Source of the DNA: Rhabdophis nuchalis | Lineage: Eukaryota > Chordata > Lepidosauria > Squamata > Natricidae | Assembly: GCA_039707465.1 (NCBI GenBank) | Contig: CM077645.1 | Location: forward strand, 159,967,003-160,031,002 | Direction of reading: 5' to 3' | DNA: 64,000 nt | Shown: one piece after another, positions 1-10,721 of the stretch | Layout: every line of letters begins with the position of its first letter | How positions within the stretch are numbered: position 1 is the first letter of the stretch | Notes under the pieces: generated by a model | What the model was told of the DNA's origin: nothing | Seen by the model: the letters and a program-made list of their open reading frames with translations, nothing else | Databases searched by the model: none | Made by a program: the position numbers and the translations under genes

Positions 1-984
1 ACCTGGTAGCTCTTAACTTACAGAGATTCTTTTATGAAGAAAGAAGTGGCACCTATGTTTTGATCTGCAGCTTATTGCACAGGAAACAATAGCCAATGAG
101 GCTGGTGGACACAAAGATTCATAAGAGACGCTAAATACTTGCTTTCCGGAAAGGATGAACTGAAATGCCATAGTGGGTGATGATTGATTTTCAAATGGAA
201 GGTGGGAAGACAGCAATATAATTCAATAATAGACAAAAACTTTGCTGTTTAAATGCATCTCTGTGGCTGTGAATCACGCAGAGACCGTTGGAGTGAACTT
301 TTAAATGGATAACAAAAATAATGGAGAAATAGACCAGACATAAGATTTAGACAATGCAGGATATCGAGTAGCACTGAAAGAGATTGAGAGAAGTTCCATT
401 CACAAAATTCCCATAGAGCCATAGAACTTATCAAGCACTTTAAAGCAGGCTGAGAGGCACATCTTGAAATGTCAGAGCCCAGCCACAAAGTACAAAAAAA
501 AAAAGTGCATTTACTAGACTAAAATACATATGATATGCTCAATCATCCTTGAAAGATTAAGGTATGCCTTCACGGCAAACTACTGATTTTTCCATGCCAC
601 CCTATGATAATTTTCTTTCCAGGTCCCTGAAAGTATTTTTTTTTTAATCCATGAAAGAGATTTCTGTTTTTTCTACCCATTGTGGAAACTAATTCTTTGT
701 GAAAAGCCACGTGTTACTGGGTGCCATCCAGATGGGGAGAGAGTAGTTTTTTTTTAAAAAGTATCTGAATACCTTTGAAAGATTGAAACAATGTAGGAAG
801 TGTGTTAATAGGTGATTATATCAGTCAGGAGTTGAAAAGGAGAACGAAAAGGAACATGGTTCAGGCCAACAATTGGTGAGCACCTATTTGTTGCCAATTT
901 ACAATCATTCATGCCCTGGTTTCCCTCCCAAATGGAATATTTGAATTTTCCTCTATGTGGAACTGCCCTTGAAAAACACCTGGA
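1..984. other. No recognisable gene
   Basis: AT-rich unique-looking sequence with short poly(A) and poly(T) runs. I see no conserved coding segment or identifiable repeat here. Confidence 0.6.
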
Positions 985-1098
985 AGCTTTAGTTGGTGCA
1001 AAAGGCATCCTAGTACAGTGTACGTGTGCCCTAAGAATGGCACATTTTGCACCTCTTCTCTGTAAGCTGCATTGGCTACCAGCTTGCTTCCAGACCTA
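985..1098 (+). mobile_element. Short CR1/L2-type LINE ORF2 fragment
   Basis: The frame ends with a stretch reading AHFAPLLCKLHWLPACFQ. This matches the diagnostic segment (A-H-V-T-P-L-L-x-x-L-H-W-L-P-V-x-F) found in the better preserved LINE copy at 43546-44301. Only about 35 residues can be followed, so this is a relic. Confidence 0.45.
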
Positions 1099-1329
1099 GA
1101 AGGAAAGGGGAAGTATTTTAGGAGTGTAGAAGAAAAACCATCGAGAGGAATAATAAGCACTCATTTAAATATAATTGAAATAGAAAAGCACCCATGCAAG
1201 TGGTTGAATCATTAAATGACAGAAGAGTGAAAGGATCCTCAAGGGGGATATGGAATCCACAGAGAAATGGAGCAAACTCTTGGTGTATCTCTTATATACA
1301 GGAAATATAATATATCACACTCTATTAGC

Positions 1330-2240
1330 TCGCTTGGAGAGACTCAGAACAGGTCAAGCAACCTGAGGTAACCAGACAGAATGTTCTAGAACATCTTGAG
1401 AGGCTATAAGCTAACAAATCACTGGGTCCTGGTGGTATTCACCAGAGAGTTCTAAAATAATTCAAATGTGAAATTGCCAACCTCCTAGTAAAACTATGTA
1501 ACTTGTCATTCAAATCTGGCTGAGTAGCTGTGGTTTGGAAGGTAGCCAAAGTGACAGGTTTTTTTAAAAAAAAAATTGGACTCAAGGGAGATCTAGGAAA
1601 TTATAGGCCAGTCAACTTAACTTTCGCTGTGGAAATTGATAGAAATGGTATCAAAGCAAAAATGAGTACACGTACAAAAGAATAAGTTTTGTAAATCCTG
1701 GGGAATTAATCTTTTGGACTTTTTTTTTCAGAGTGCCAATTGGCGCATGGATTGAGGTGATGTATTCATATTAGGCCCTTGGGTTTACAAAAAGATTTTG
1801 AAAAAAGTTCCCAAATCAAAGGTCATTCAGTAAACGGTAACAGCTGTGGGCTAAAGGGTCTTTCCTTTTTTTGAACTACAAATAAGTTAAAAACACAAAC
1901 CAAAATGGAGAGTAGGAATAAATGGGCAATTTTTCAGTGAAAGAAAGTAAAGTAGAGTCCCTCAAGATCTTCAGTGAGACCAGTGCTTAAGTCAAGAATG
2001 AGGGATATTGACTTAAGAGTTTAACAGCTAGCTAGCTAGGGAAGATGATACCAAGCTGCTTAGCATGGTTAAAAAAGGTGATTGTAAACAGTTCCAGCAG
2101 AATTATTTAAAACTAGGTGACTGATTGACTGAATGGCAGATACAATTCAAGTTATGTAAAGTGATGCATCGTGGGGGAAACCCTCCAAACTACACAGACA
2201 TATCGATGAGGGATGGGGGATGGGGGGCAGGTTTGGTGTA
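1330..2240 (+). mobile_element. Decayed CR1/L3-type LINE, reverse transcriptase region
   Basis: Translating across several frames recovers LINE reverse-transcriptase landmarks in the correct order. A 'PG-GIH-RVLK' like segment lies near 1420-1450, followed by 'NLLVKLCNLSFKSG' and then 'NYRPVNLT' near 1600. A degenerate 'VPQGS' block lies near 1955, and 'DDTKLL' near 2047 is followed by 'WQIQFKLCKVMH'. The order and spacing fit a plus-strand non-LTR reverse transcriptase of the CR1/L3 group. There are many stops and indels, so the copy is old and non-functional. Confidence 0.7.
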
Positions 2241-3287
2241 GACCGCATAAGTGCTGACATTTACATCAAGGGAGATGAAGTATGTGTACATGTGCTACAA
2301 TGCAAATGTGACAGGTACACATTAGAGATGCTAAGCCTACATAAATTGTTGGTGTGCATTTGCCCATAGCTGACTAAAGGTTATGGCATGAATGTTGAGT
2401 ATATTTAACATCCTTTACTGAAAATTCAGAGTTTATTTTCTCATAGCCCTTTCCTGCTCATAATGATTTAGCAAGCCATGGGAAAGCAATTTTGAATACC
2501 ACTCTAAATCCTGAGTTTATATAACAAGCCTTGCTGAGATGTCTCCTTATTATTTATCAAAATTTATTCCTCCTGGGCTTGAATATATTCTGTTAGCCAA
2601 GTGTTTCCCTCAAAGCAAAACAATGTACAGAAGAATCACAGAGATAGCATGAAGGCAGTTCCTTGAGACTAGCTAACTTATCGTTCGGCTTCTTGTCTGC
2701 TCCTGTTGTTAAAAAGAATAGGATCTATGGTTTGGCCTGGTTTATTTTTGTTACTAGTTGAAGGCTGAAGAGTTACACATTCAAAACACTCCACCTTTGC
2801 TTTGGAGGATACTGTAAAACGGGATAGACAGTAAAAGTGGAAAGGCTACTTAATGTATACAAGTAGAAGAACTGATTATTTTAAGCTTCATCACTGGATT
2901 ATTATTGTCTTTATGTCTGAAATAAGCTCTTCATGAAAAATATTATGAATGCACTTACTATTTTTGTTCTCCTTGAATTATGGTCCACCCAATTTTTCTT
3001 TTTCTCAGTATTTCTATGAATAGAACTTTCTATTTTTTCAATGTCAAGTCTTAAGAATTTAAGCCCTGATTTTCTTTGACAATCTAAGGCAAATAGCAAT
3101 GGTTGGATAGAGAGAACTTAACTAATTCTGTCTGGTCTGATTCTCTGCAGCTCCAATTCCTTTCCAGATAGTCTTCCCTTCTATTCCATGCCTTCCCACT
3201 CTTGATTCTAGAATTGTATTTCCATCATTATCTTCATCATCATCATCATCATCAACAACACTATCACTATCACTGCAGTGAAATCAT
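2241..3287. other. No recognisable gene; short ATC microsatellite
   Basis: AT-rich sequence without coding signal. A short (ATC/CAT)n run lies at about 3232-3253, just before the hAT insertion. Confidence 0.55.
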
Positions 3288-3295
3288 GACTGGAG

Positions 3296-3592
3296 CAGTG
3301 GTGAGATTCAATTTTTTTTACTACGTGTTCTTCATGGGCGTGGCATGGCGTGGTGAGTGTGGCTTGGTGGGTGTGGCAGAGGAAGGATACTGTAAAATAT
3401 TCATTCACACCCCACTCTAGGGGAAGGATACTGTAAAATCCCCATTTCCTCCCAATCAGCTGGGACTTGGGAGGCAGAGAATAGATGGTGGCAGGGCCAG
3501 TCAGAGGTGGTATTTGCCGGTTCTCTGAGCTACTCAAAATTTCTGCTACTGGTTCTTCAGAACTGGTCAGAACCTGCTGAATACAACCTCTG
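3296..3592. mobile_element. hAT-type MITE (CAGTGGTG...ACCTCTG family), 297 bp
   Basis: The termini are imperfect inverted repeats: the left end begins CAGTGGTGAGATTCAA, and the right end read in reverse begins CAGAGGTTGTATTCAG. The flanks are near-identical 8-mers, GACTGGAG at 3288-3295 and GACTGGAA at 3593-3600, which is the duplication length of hAT transposons. The element has no transposase frame. A long minus-strand open frame across it is a by-product of its composition and a flanking microsatellite. Related copies lie at 9148, 21721, 23365, 31933 and 38293. Confidence 0.85.
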
Positions 3593-3692
3593 GACTGGAA
3601 ACAAGCAACTGTTAAAGGAATTATGAAAAAAATGAAGAGGAATTGAAGTGGTTTTTTTCCTTTCTGACATGGCTGCATTCTAAATTCTGTTA

Positions 3693-4088
3693 TAGGTAGT
3701 CTTTAACATAATAAAAATGGAGAATTACAGTCATATGCCATGGCAATCATTAAGTGGGTCACTGCCTGATTTACTATCATTTTTTGCAGCAGTTGCTAAG
3801 TGAATATCACAATCATTAAACAAATTCCATAGTTGTTAAATGAACTTATTTTACCTAATGGGCATTTTTTTGCTGGAAACTAAAAGTTAATTGCTGAAAA
3901 TTATGCACATGTGATCGCGGGACACTGCAGATTGCAAGCCGGTTACCAAACACACAAAATGCAGTCACATGACTGCAGTGGGGAAGTGGCCATTGGAACC
4001 TTGGAACTGGGTTGTATATAGCACTGGAGAGGTCCATTGTAACTTTGAACGGTTGCTAAAAGACCAATCATAAGTCAAGGTCTACCTG
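3693..4088. mobile_element. Tc1/mariner-type MITE, 396 bp, TA flanks
   Basis: The left end reads TAGGTAGTCTTTAACATA and the right end in reverse reads CAGGTAGACCTTGACTTA. TA dinucleotides lie immediately outside both ends. The interior shows the runs of 'gttgctaa(g/a)tgaa' typical of this abundant non-coding squamate family. Fragments of the same family occur at 13267 and at 19137-19237. Confidence 0.7.
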
Positions 4089-4090
4089 TA

Positions 4091-4970
4091 GAGAGGTCCT
4101 AACGAAAACTCAGTCTCAGAACTTTGAAACACAATAGTTCATTGAGTTGTAAGTCATCATAGTTCCTCATTTCTCCCTTGATAGCATGCTTACCAGAAAG
4201 CAGGATATCAAAAAAGCAGACAGCTACAAATATTTTTACTCAGAACTCCAGTTTCTAGCACAAGGCAGTAAACATTGCTTTCCCCAGGATTTTCAGAAAT
4301 CCTGGGGATAGAAATACCCTTTCCCTCATTTTATTGTAATAAAAAAATAGTGCATTTTAAACAGCAGCAACAACAAAAAGGATTAGAGCAGGAAAGGATT
4401 TTCCCCTTAGTTCTGCAGACAAAGATTTCTCAGAATTTGAAAATTATTGCTTTTATGTATTAGAGGTGAAAATGTTGTTCCGAGCTTAAAAAACATGCTT
4501 ATCTGAAGTATGGCATTGCTGTTCTGATATGAAATTTATTGTCACATATTAAGCCATCTGTTCCCAAGAACTGTGCATCACATTCCAGGGCTAGCCAATA
4601 TTTGACTCTGTCAAGCTTACTTTTGAATCGCTGAACCCTTGCAACTTGTCTGCTTGAAAGAAGAAAAAAAATCTTGGTTCACATTTGTGCATTTGGAGAT
4701 TGTACTTGGAACAGTCGGTGCTCTCCACAGGTAGTAATAAGTAATCTGGAATTACAAAATTTAATTTTGACAGGTGGCATAATGTGCATGGTTAATCAAG
4801 CCTTATTGACTATTGTGATCTTTGTCCACTTGATTCTCTCTAGGCTGTTTTAGCCTCGAAATTGCTTTTCTGTGTGCCATTTGTATTTCTTTCTTTCCTT
4901 CTTAAGCAGTGTTTAATATTAGAACGATACTTTTCTGAGATCAGTAAATATAAACAGTGCAGGAAGTTTA
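4091..4970. other. No recognisable gene
   Basis: AT-rich, unique-looking sequence; I find no repeat boundary or coding segment. Confidence 0.55.
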
Positions 4971-5340
4971 CAGAATAACAGAGTTGGAAGGATCTTGGAG
5001 GCCTTCTAATCAAACCCCCTGCTCAAGCAGGAGACTCTATACTATTTTAGACAAATGGCTGTTCTATCTCTTCTTAAAAGCCTCCAGGGTTGGAGCACCA
5101 CAACTTCTGATGGCAAGCTGTTCCACTGATTAATTGTTTTTACTGTCAGGAAATTTCTCCTTAGTTCTAGGTTTATTCTTTCTTTGTTCAGTTTCCATCC
5201 GTTGTTTCATGTCTTGCCTTCTGGTGCCTCGGAAAATAGGTTGACTCCCTGTTCTTAGTGACAGCCTCACAGATATTGGAACACTGCTATCACGTCACCT
5301 TCTCTTTCCTCTTTCTAAGAAGATGATCTGGCTATCCTGT
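4971..5340 (-). mobile_element. CR1 LINE 3' UTR, minus strand
   Basis: The sequence 'agagttggaaggatcttgga' followed by 'tctaatcaaaccccctgctc' is the reverse complement of the conserved CR1 3' terminal region. The next 300 bases, including 'cctccagggttggagcacca' and 'ttctggtgcctcggaaaata', follow the usual CR1 3'-UTR order. There is no coding content. Confidence 0.75.
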
Positions 5341-5884
5341 ATCATTGTCATCCCTTAGCAGCCCTTCTTTCATCTTCTGACTGTGATAAAGGTCTTTGTT
5401 GAAATACATGACTTCCACAAAGTTGTTCTAAAACTGGTATGTTCCTGTACCATTGCATCATTGGTTGCAGTTAGTGTTCCATCTCCAGAGATACCTCTTT
5501 CTGTTCTTGTTAAATGTTTAGATCACCATTATATGGTTATTAAATGTTTAGATCACCATATAGCCTTACTTTTCTTTTCCTGTCTCTGATATCTCTGTTT
5601 TCCTTCAGTACTTATATTCTTGTGTGATGCTTTTGGATATTGTCATGGTAAACATCCATATTAGAAGCAGAAGTAGAGAATGATTCACCATCTCTACAGG
5701 GTTGTCCAGCTTTACTTCTAAATCACAGGAAGTTGAAAAGGGTCTATTTTATTTTATATACCAGTATTTATCTTCAATAACTCTCATGGCACCAATGACC
5801 AAGACTGTTCTTTGATCCATGATATCCAGAAAACCATTTTTGCAGCTTACACTGCCGTAAACCAGACATTCTTAATACCTTTGT
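5341..5884. other. No recognisable gene
   Basis: Possibly more decayed CR1 sequence upstream of the 3' UTR copy, but I cannot support a boundary. It contains a 25-bp imperfect tandem duplication near 5515-5560 ('ttaaatgtttagatcaccat'). Confidence 0.4.
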
Positions 5885-6130
5885 GTTTGTGTCATGTGGG
5901 TACCCATTCAAGTCAGTGATGACTCCTGGCAATTCCTTGCAAGATTTCAGTCATGATTTGGCATTGCTGCTTCCTAGGATTCAGAGAGAGTGACTGGCCA
6001 AGGTCACCCAGTTGGTTTCATGCCTAAGATGGGACAAGAAGTCATACAGAACTCCTGGTTTCTAGCCTGATGTCTTTATCTCCACAGCAAATAGGCTCTT
6101 TCCATTATATCTTGCTTTGATTTTATTTTA
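5885..6130 (-). mobile_element. CORE-SINE (MIR-like), minus strand
   Basis: In reverse complement it contains 'actgggtgaccttggccagt' and 'cactctctctgaatcctagg'. This is the CORE domain shared by MIR-type SINEs. It is preceded by a decayed tRNA-like head and followed by a tail resembling 'gcaatgccaaatcatgactg'. A better preserved relative lies at 29970-30210. Confidence 0.65.
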
Positions 6131-6429
6131 GGTTCAATTGTCAACCTAATAAAATGCTTAGTGGCTGCTGTACCATGAACTTATTCATTGATTCCATCAC
6201 CGCTAATATTTCCTGAGATAGCTGGTTAAATAAACAAGGCAATGTAAAGTCTACAATAATATCATAAGTGTGTTCATATATTCTTTATTTATTCATAGTA
6301 CATTCATACTCTACTTCTTCCACAAAATGCTCAAGATATGTTCTCTCACCATCTGTTTTAACTTCACAAAATAGAGAAAAAAATGTTAATAACTTCTTCA
6401 AGGTTGCACAGGTCCCGTCCCCCCCCCCC

Positions 6430-6735
6430 CCCGATATTAGAACTACTACGGACCTCCGCTCCTTCCGCCAAAAAGTTAAGACCTATTTGTTCCATCAGGC
6501 TAGCTTGGCCTAATTTATGCTCCTCGCCCCAGTCTGTAATTCAAATTGTTTTATTTGGTCTTATGGGATATAGTTTTTAATGTTTTTTAAATTTTAGTAC
6601 AGGGTTATTTAATTCGATCTTAATTATGTATGTATTGTCATGTTTTTAGATGTTTTTAATTTTCCTGTACACTGCCCCGAGTCCCTTCGGGGAGAGGGGG
6701 CGGTTTAGAAATTTAATAAATTATTATTTAAATTA
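6430..6735 (+). mobile_element. CR1/L2-type LINE 3' end (ORF2 C-terminus and 3' UTR)
   Basis: The reading frame ends RTTTDLRSFRQKVKTYLFHQ followed by ASLA and a stop at 6513. This is almost the same C-terminus as the minus-strand LINE at 43546-44301 (RTTSDLRLFRQRLKTYLFQQ...). The 3' UTR then contains 'gagagggggcggtttagaaa' and runs into an AT-rich tail. The copy is 5'-truncated at a poly(C) run at 6419-6432. Confidence 0.75.
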
Positions 6736-7552
6736 TTATTACAGTGAAGACTCCCCACTTCTACGATATTTCTATACAACACTAGGTTCATCCATAGTCA
6801 ATATTATTATATTCAAAAAGTTAAAATATTCCAGTATGGAGAATTCTAATATAATTAATCCAGAGTTTATGGAGATGATGAGAAATGGTGGGACAATTTC
6901 AGTAAGGAATTCACTATTTTCAAACTATGGAAGAGTGAGGCAATACTTACCAGCTTATACAGTGAGGACCTGAAGGTCATTTTTTTAATGAGAAATTGAT
7001 TAGGGGGGGTAATAAAATATATGACAATATGTGCATTATGTGACATCATAATGCACACTCTAGTAGAACACCACTACCACCTCCAGTCTATATGATTGCT
7101 TTGGATATAGCATTTTATTGTAAGTTTTCTGGTGACAAAAGGGAATTATTAAGTATATGAGGAATAATATTATTAACTATATCTAGCCCCAAACAACGTA
7201 TATTCCTGTGATTTAGAAGCTAGTCTTATTGAACTCAAAAGGATCTAGCAATTATTCTGTATGCTGGAAAAGTCCTCTACATATTCGTAATAAAATATTA
7301 AAAAACATTATTCTTTAGCTAATTAGCATGGATTTATCTACACTACATTACATTAGGTTCAGAGTGTTACCACAGATTCTAAACTTAAGTTATTATAGAT
7401 ATCCTTCCTTAAACCTGAAGTTTGGATGCCAAGGTTAAAATTATTTTAAAAATAATATAATGGATGCATGAGATGTCACATGAAATCAACATGGAATAAA
7501 AAGTACATAATACAGCTGCGAGTTGCATCAGACTGAAGGGGTGCAAGAAGCC
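6736..7552. other. AT-rich sequence, nothing recognised
   Basis: Very AT-rich intergenic or intronic DNA. I see no coding or structured element. Confidence 0.55.
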
Positions 7553-7566
7553 ATCAGATGTCTTAG

Positions 7567-7927
7567 GTAAAGGTAAAGGTTCCCCTTGCACATATGTGCT
7601 GGTATGTCACAAAAACAAAACTCTAGGGGGCGGTGCTCATCTCTGTTTCAAAACCAAAGAGCCAGTGCTATCCAAAGACTTCCCTGTGGCCATGTGGCCA
7701 GTATGACTAAATGCCAAAGGCACACAGAATGCTGTTACCTTCCCACCAAAGGTGGTCCCTATTTTTCTACTTGCATTTTTACATGCTTTCAAACTGCTAG
7801 GTTAACAGAAACTGGGACAAGTAACAGGAGCTCACTCCGTTTCACGACACTAGGGATTTGAACCCCGAACTGCTGATCTTTCTGATCCACAAGCTCAGTG
7901 TCTTAGCCACTGAGCCACCGCATCCCG
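7567..7927 (-). mobile_element. tRNA-derived SINE (Sauria-like), full length
   Basis: In reverse complement the head reads 'gcggtggctcagtggctaag', a pol III A-box region, and 'ggttcaaatccc' is the B box. The body carries 'taccaccttt.gtgggaaggt', and the 3' end repeats 'cctttacc'. It is bounded by a perfect 14-bp target duplication, atcagatgtcttag, at 7553-7566 and 7928-7941, so both ends are certain. Other copies are at 20937, 22753 and 53480. The family name is my best recollection. Confidence 0.85.
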
Positions 7928-7941
7928 ATCAGATGTCTTAG

Positions 7942-9139
7942 CTTTTTCATTTTATGACAATAGAAATGTTTATTGAAAACTAGAATGTGACTAGCAGAAT
8001 ATCTGATTGAACTTTTCTGTTTTATGTTTTCATAGACAGCATGAACTAGATGGATGGTTCTTTTTCTAAAGCAAAAAAACAAAAATATAAATAGCTTCTT
8101 TTTAGTCATATAAATACAAATGCATTAAAAGAAAACACAACATTTTTCAAATTATTCATGCTAATTAAGCAATTACATTGTGCTGTACATTTGCTGCGTT
8201 GCATGACAGCGTATAGCCATTGTTTGCTGATAGTAAAGGATGCCTCTTTTATATTATAACCAGAGTAGTTTCTCATTCCCTGGAAAACTCTCGTCTTTGA
8301 TCATTACAAGGAGAGAGTGTCAAACATGCCTGTCTTCAGAATGACAGAGAGATCCTGAGAGCATCTCTAAGGTTTTTTTTCCAGGGGAAACTTTTTTGAC
8401 AGCTATATTTGTGTGTGGTGGGTGAATTTGGCCCATTTCTGCTGGTAAAGAATGATGCCCTTTGATATAATTTTTATTATTCAAAAGTACTTGAATGCTT
8501 CATGCATTACCATGACTACTAGCATTAGCTCTAAACAAAATAGCTTGTTTATTTTTATTTTCCCCTCTTAGCATGCAAAACAAATATTATACATGCAATT
8601 ATTAGATAATTTATGGAAAGTGGACTTTAAACATGCAATCAGAGCAAAGAACCCAAGCTATTCATAAGCAGATGTTCAGTGCAACTTTAACTGTGTTTTT
8701 CTTTTCCTGCTACTTTGGCTTTGATCATTGGCTAATCTTTTCCTACGTGCTGAATGTTAAAAGATACCTTAATATCAAGGCTCATATTTTTGATTAACCC
8801 AAGTCATTGTCAATAAAACTTGAGAGTGTCATTCCTTGGTTAATCGTGTCACAATATTTTAAAAATTCTCTTTGTCTTATAGAATATTCCATTTGCCTGT
8901 TTCTGCTTGAGGATTCTGAACGATGCAATACACCCTTGCTATAATATCAAGAAGATCGTTTTTTTAGAAACATTTCTATATGAACCACATTAGCTTTAGC
9001 ACAATTTCCATACAGAAAAACCCCTAATAAAATACTAGCAGTTTATCCCATCTTAAATATGGGGTGTCAAGGTTCCAAATAATATATCCCCAGAATAAAA
9101 GTCTGAGGCATCCACTTTCTTCAAAGTCTGTTTATTAGG
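7942..9139. other. No recognisable gene
   Basis: AT-rich sequence with no clear repeat boundary or coding segment. Confidence 0.55.
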
Positions 9140-9147
9140 AACATATC

Positions 9148-9855
9148 CAGTGGTGGAATTCAAATAATTTAACAACTAAGGTTCTCTGCCCTAATGACCA
9201 GCTGGATGGGCGTGACCATGGTGGGTGTGGTCAGGATGTGTGACAGGCAACACTCGGCCTTCTGCCACCCCCTTGGAGTGGAAATGGGGCATGGGAGGAC
9301 AGCACATCCCCCACACCCCATAGTAGAACTCCCTGCAGCCTCCTGGGAGCAAAAACTGGCCACAGGGGGGGGAGCACTGCAACCCACCATGCCCCATTTT
9401 TGAGCCTAGTAGGTGTTAGATCAGACAAAGGATTCCGACTCAGGCATGGTCAAAACAACAGGAACGTTTATTCACACTATTCACAACACACACAAGATTC
9501 AACTGGCAAGGTTTCTTCTCTGGCAACCTCTTATATAGAGTTACCAGGCAGGAAACTCCTAGCAAGCAGTTGCAACATTGTAACTCCTTTCCAGACAGAT
9601 TCCAGACAGCTTGTCTCTGTTAATCACTGCAGCTGCTGGCTCAGCTCCGGAATGCGGTGACTCATAGGTTACCAGACGAGTTGTCTGGGACATAGGCTTG
9701 GGGACTCAACAGTAGGCCTCCCTGCACTTACCTGGGAGCCAAAAGGGGATGTGTGGGGACTCCGGGAAAGGGCAGGACAGGAAGGGGCAGGGCCAGACAG
9801 CAATTTAACTACCAGTTTGCCTGGACTGGCCCGAACAAGCTGAATCCCACCACTG
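9148..9855. mobile_element. hAT-type element split by a solo LTR
   Basis: The left end begins CAGTGGTGGAATTCAAATAA and the right end in reverse begins CAGTGGTGGGATTCAG. The flanks are a perfect 8-bp duplication, aacatatc, at 9140-9147 and 9856-9863. After subtracting the inserted LTR and one 5-bp duplication, the element is about 405 bp. It has no transposase frame, and several overlapping open frames here arise from GC-rich repeats. It belongs to the same family as 3296-3592. Confidence 0.9.
9414..9711 (-). mobile_element. Solo LTR of the 57-62 kb Gypsy family, 298 bp
   Basis: In reverse complement it starts TGTTGAGTCCCCAAGCCTAT and ends GTCTGATCTAACA. It has the same length (298 bp) and nearly the same sequence as the two LTRs of the complete element at 57203-62189. 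It is flanked by a perfect 5-bp duplication, gtagg, at 9409-9413 and 9712-9716. That shows it came from a full insertion later reduced by LTR-LTR recombination. The TATA-like and AATAAA motifs are retained. It sits inside an older hAT element and is in the opposite orientation to the complete copy. Confidence 0.95.
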
Positions 9856-9863
9856 AACATATC

Positions 9864-10369
9864 AAATTGGCAAGGTGTCGGTGCAATTCTGACACTGGCC
9901 AGATTTCAGAATTGCATCCAGTAAAAAGCAAAAGTTTGAAACTTTCCCCCATAGTCACAATCTCAAATCAGTTCTCAGTTCATCAGTCCGATAACTGCAA
10001 ACGCCACACTTTCTCCAGCTGCAGACAGCACCTCGGTTCCCATGGGAAGGAATGCTTCCTAGCCATATCATTCCCCCCTTATCTCTACAGCTACCCTTCC
10101 TGCTGCTAGAATGTGGCAAACCTGAAGCACCATTAAATTCATTTGCAGAAAACCTAAAGAAAGCTGAGAAAAGAATAGACAAAGGCTACAATACAATATG
10201 GCTTCACATACTGTATGTCAGCTTCAGGGCTGGCAGGCTGCCCCCTTTCAAGCAAAAAGAACTTCCTGCAAAGAGATAACCATAATAGATTAGCTGTCTA
10301 ACCTCCCCTGCCAACCCCTTAGGCTTATGAGGGTTCTTCTCATGAAAACTCTTCATTAACCTGTTTGCA
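9864..10369. other. No recognisable gene
   Basis: Moderately GC-rich unique sequence. Several short open frames overlap on both strands with no recognisable protein. Confidence 0.5.
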
Positions 10370-10370
10370 T

Positions 10371-10715
10371 TTAGCAATAGCAATAGCACTTAGACTTATA
10401 TACTGCTTCATAGTGCTTTACAGCCCTTTCTAAGTGGTTTACAGAGTCAGCATATTGCCCCCAACAATTTTCGGTCCTCATTTTACCCACCTAGGAAGGA
10501 TGCTGCTGCTGCTGCTGCTGCTAGCCAGTACCCTACAGCAGGGGTCTCCAACCTTTGCAACTTTAAGTCTAAAGGACTTCAGTTCCCAGAATTCTCCAGC
10601 CAGCTTTGCTGGCTGGAGAATTCTGGGAGCTGAAGTCCTTCAGACTTAAAGTTGCAAAGGTTGGAGACCCCTGGCCTACAGTACTGCATTCTAACCACTG
10701 CGCCACGGCAGTTCT
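10371..10715 (-). mobile_element. tRNA-derived SINE (second family), interrupted by a MITE
   Basis: Read on the minus strand, the head 'cgtggcgcagtggttagaat' contains a pol III A-box. The 3' end is 'gtataagtctaagtgctatt' with a GCTATT repeat tail. The SINE is split by a 135-bp palindromic MITE (10539-10673). A (TGC)n run at 10501-10521 lies in its interior. Other copies are at 32491, 32912, 41876 and 55880. Confidence 0.8.
10539..10673. mobile_element. Palindromic hAT-type MITE, 135 bp
   Basis: The element is one long inverted repeat. CAGGGGTCTCCAACCTTTGC at the left is matched by its reverse complement at the right, and the arms extend nearly to the centre ('agccagctttgctggct'). The 8-bp flanks are ccctacag (10531-10538) and gcctacag (10674-10681), which differ at one base. 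Relatives are at 36634 and 50752. It is inserted in a SINE and so is younger than it. Confidence 0.9.
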
Positions 10716-10721
10716 TTCCTT

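Noticed and set aside
3208..3678. 156-codon minus-strand frame
   Set aside because: It crosses a hAT MITE, its target duplications and an ATC microsatellite; the protein is a product of repeats.
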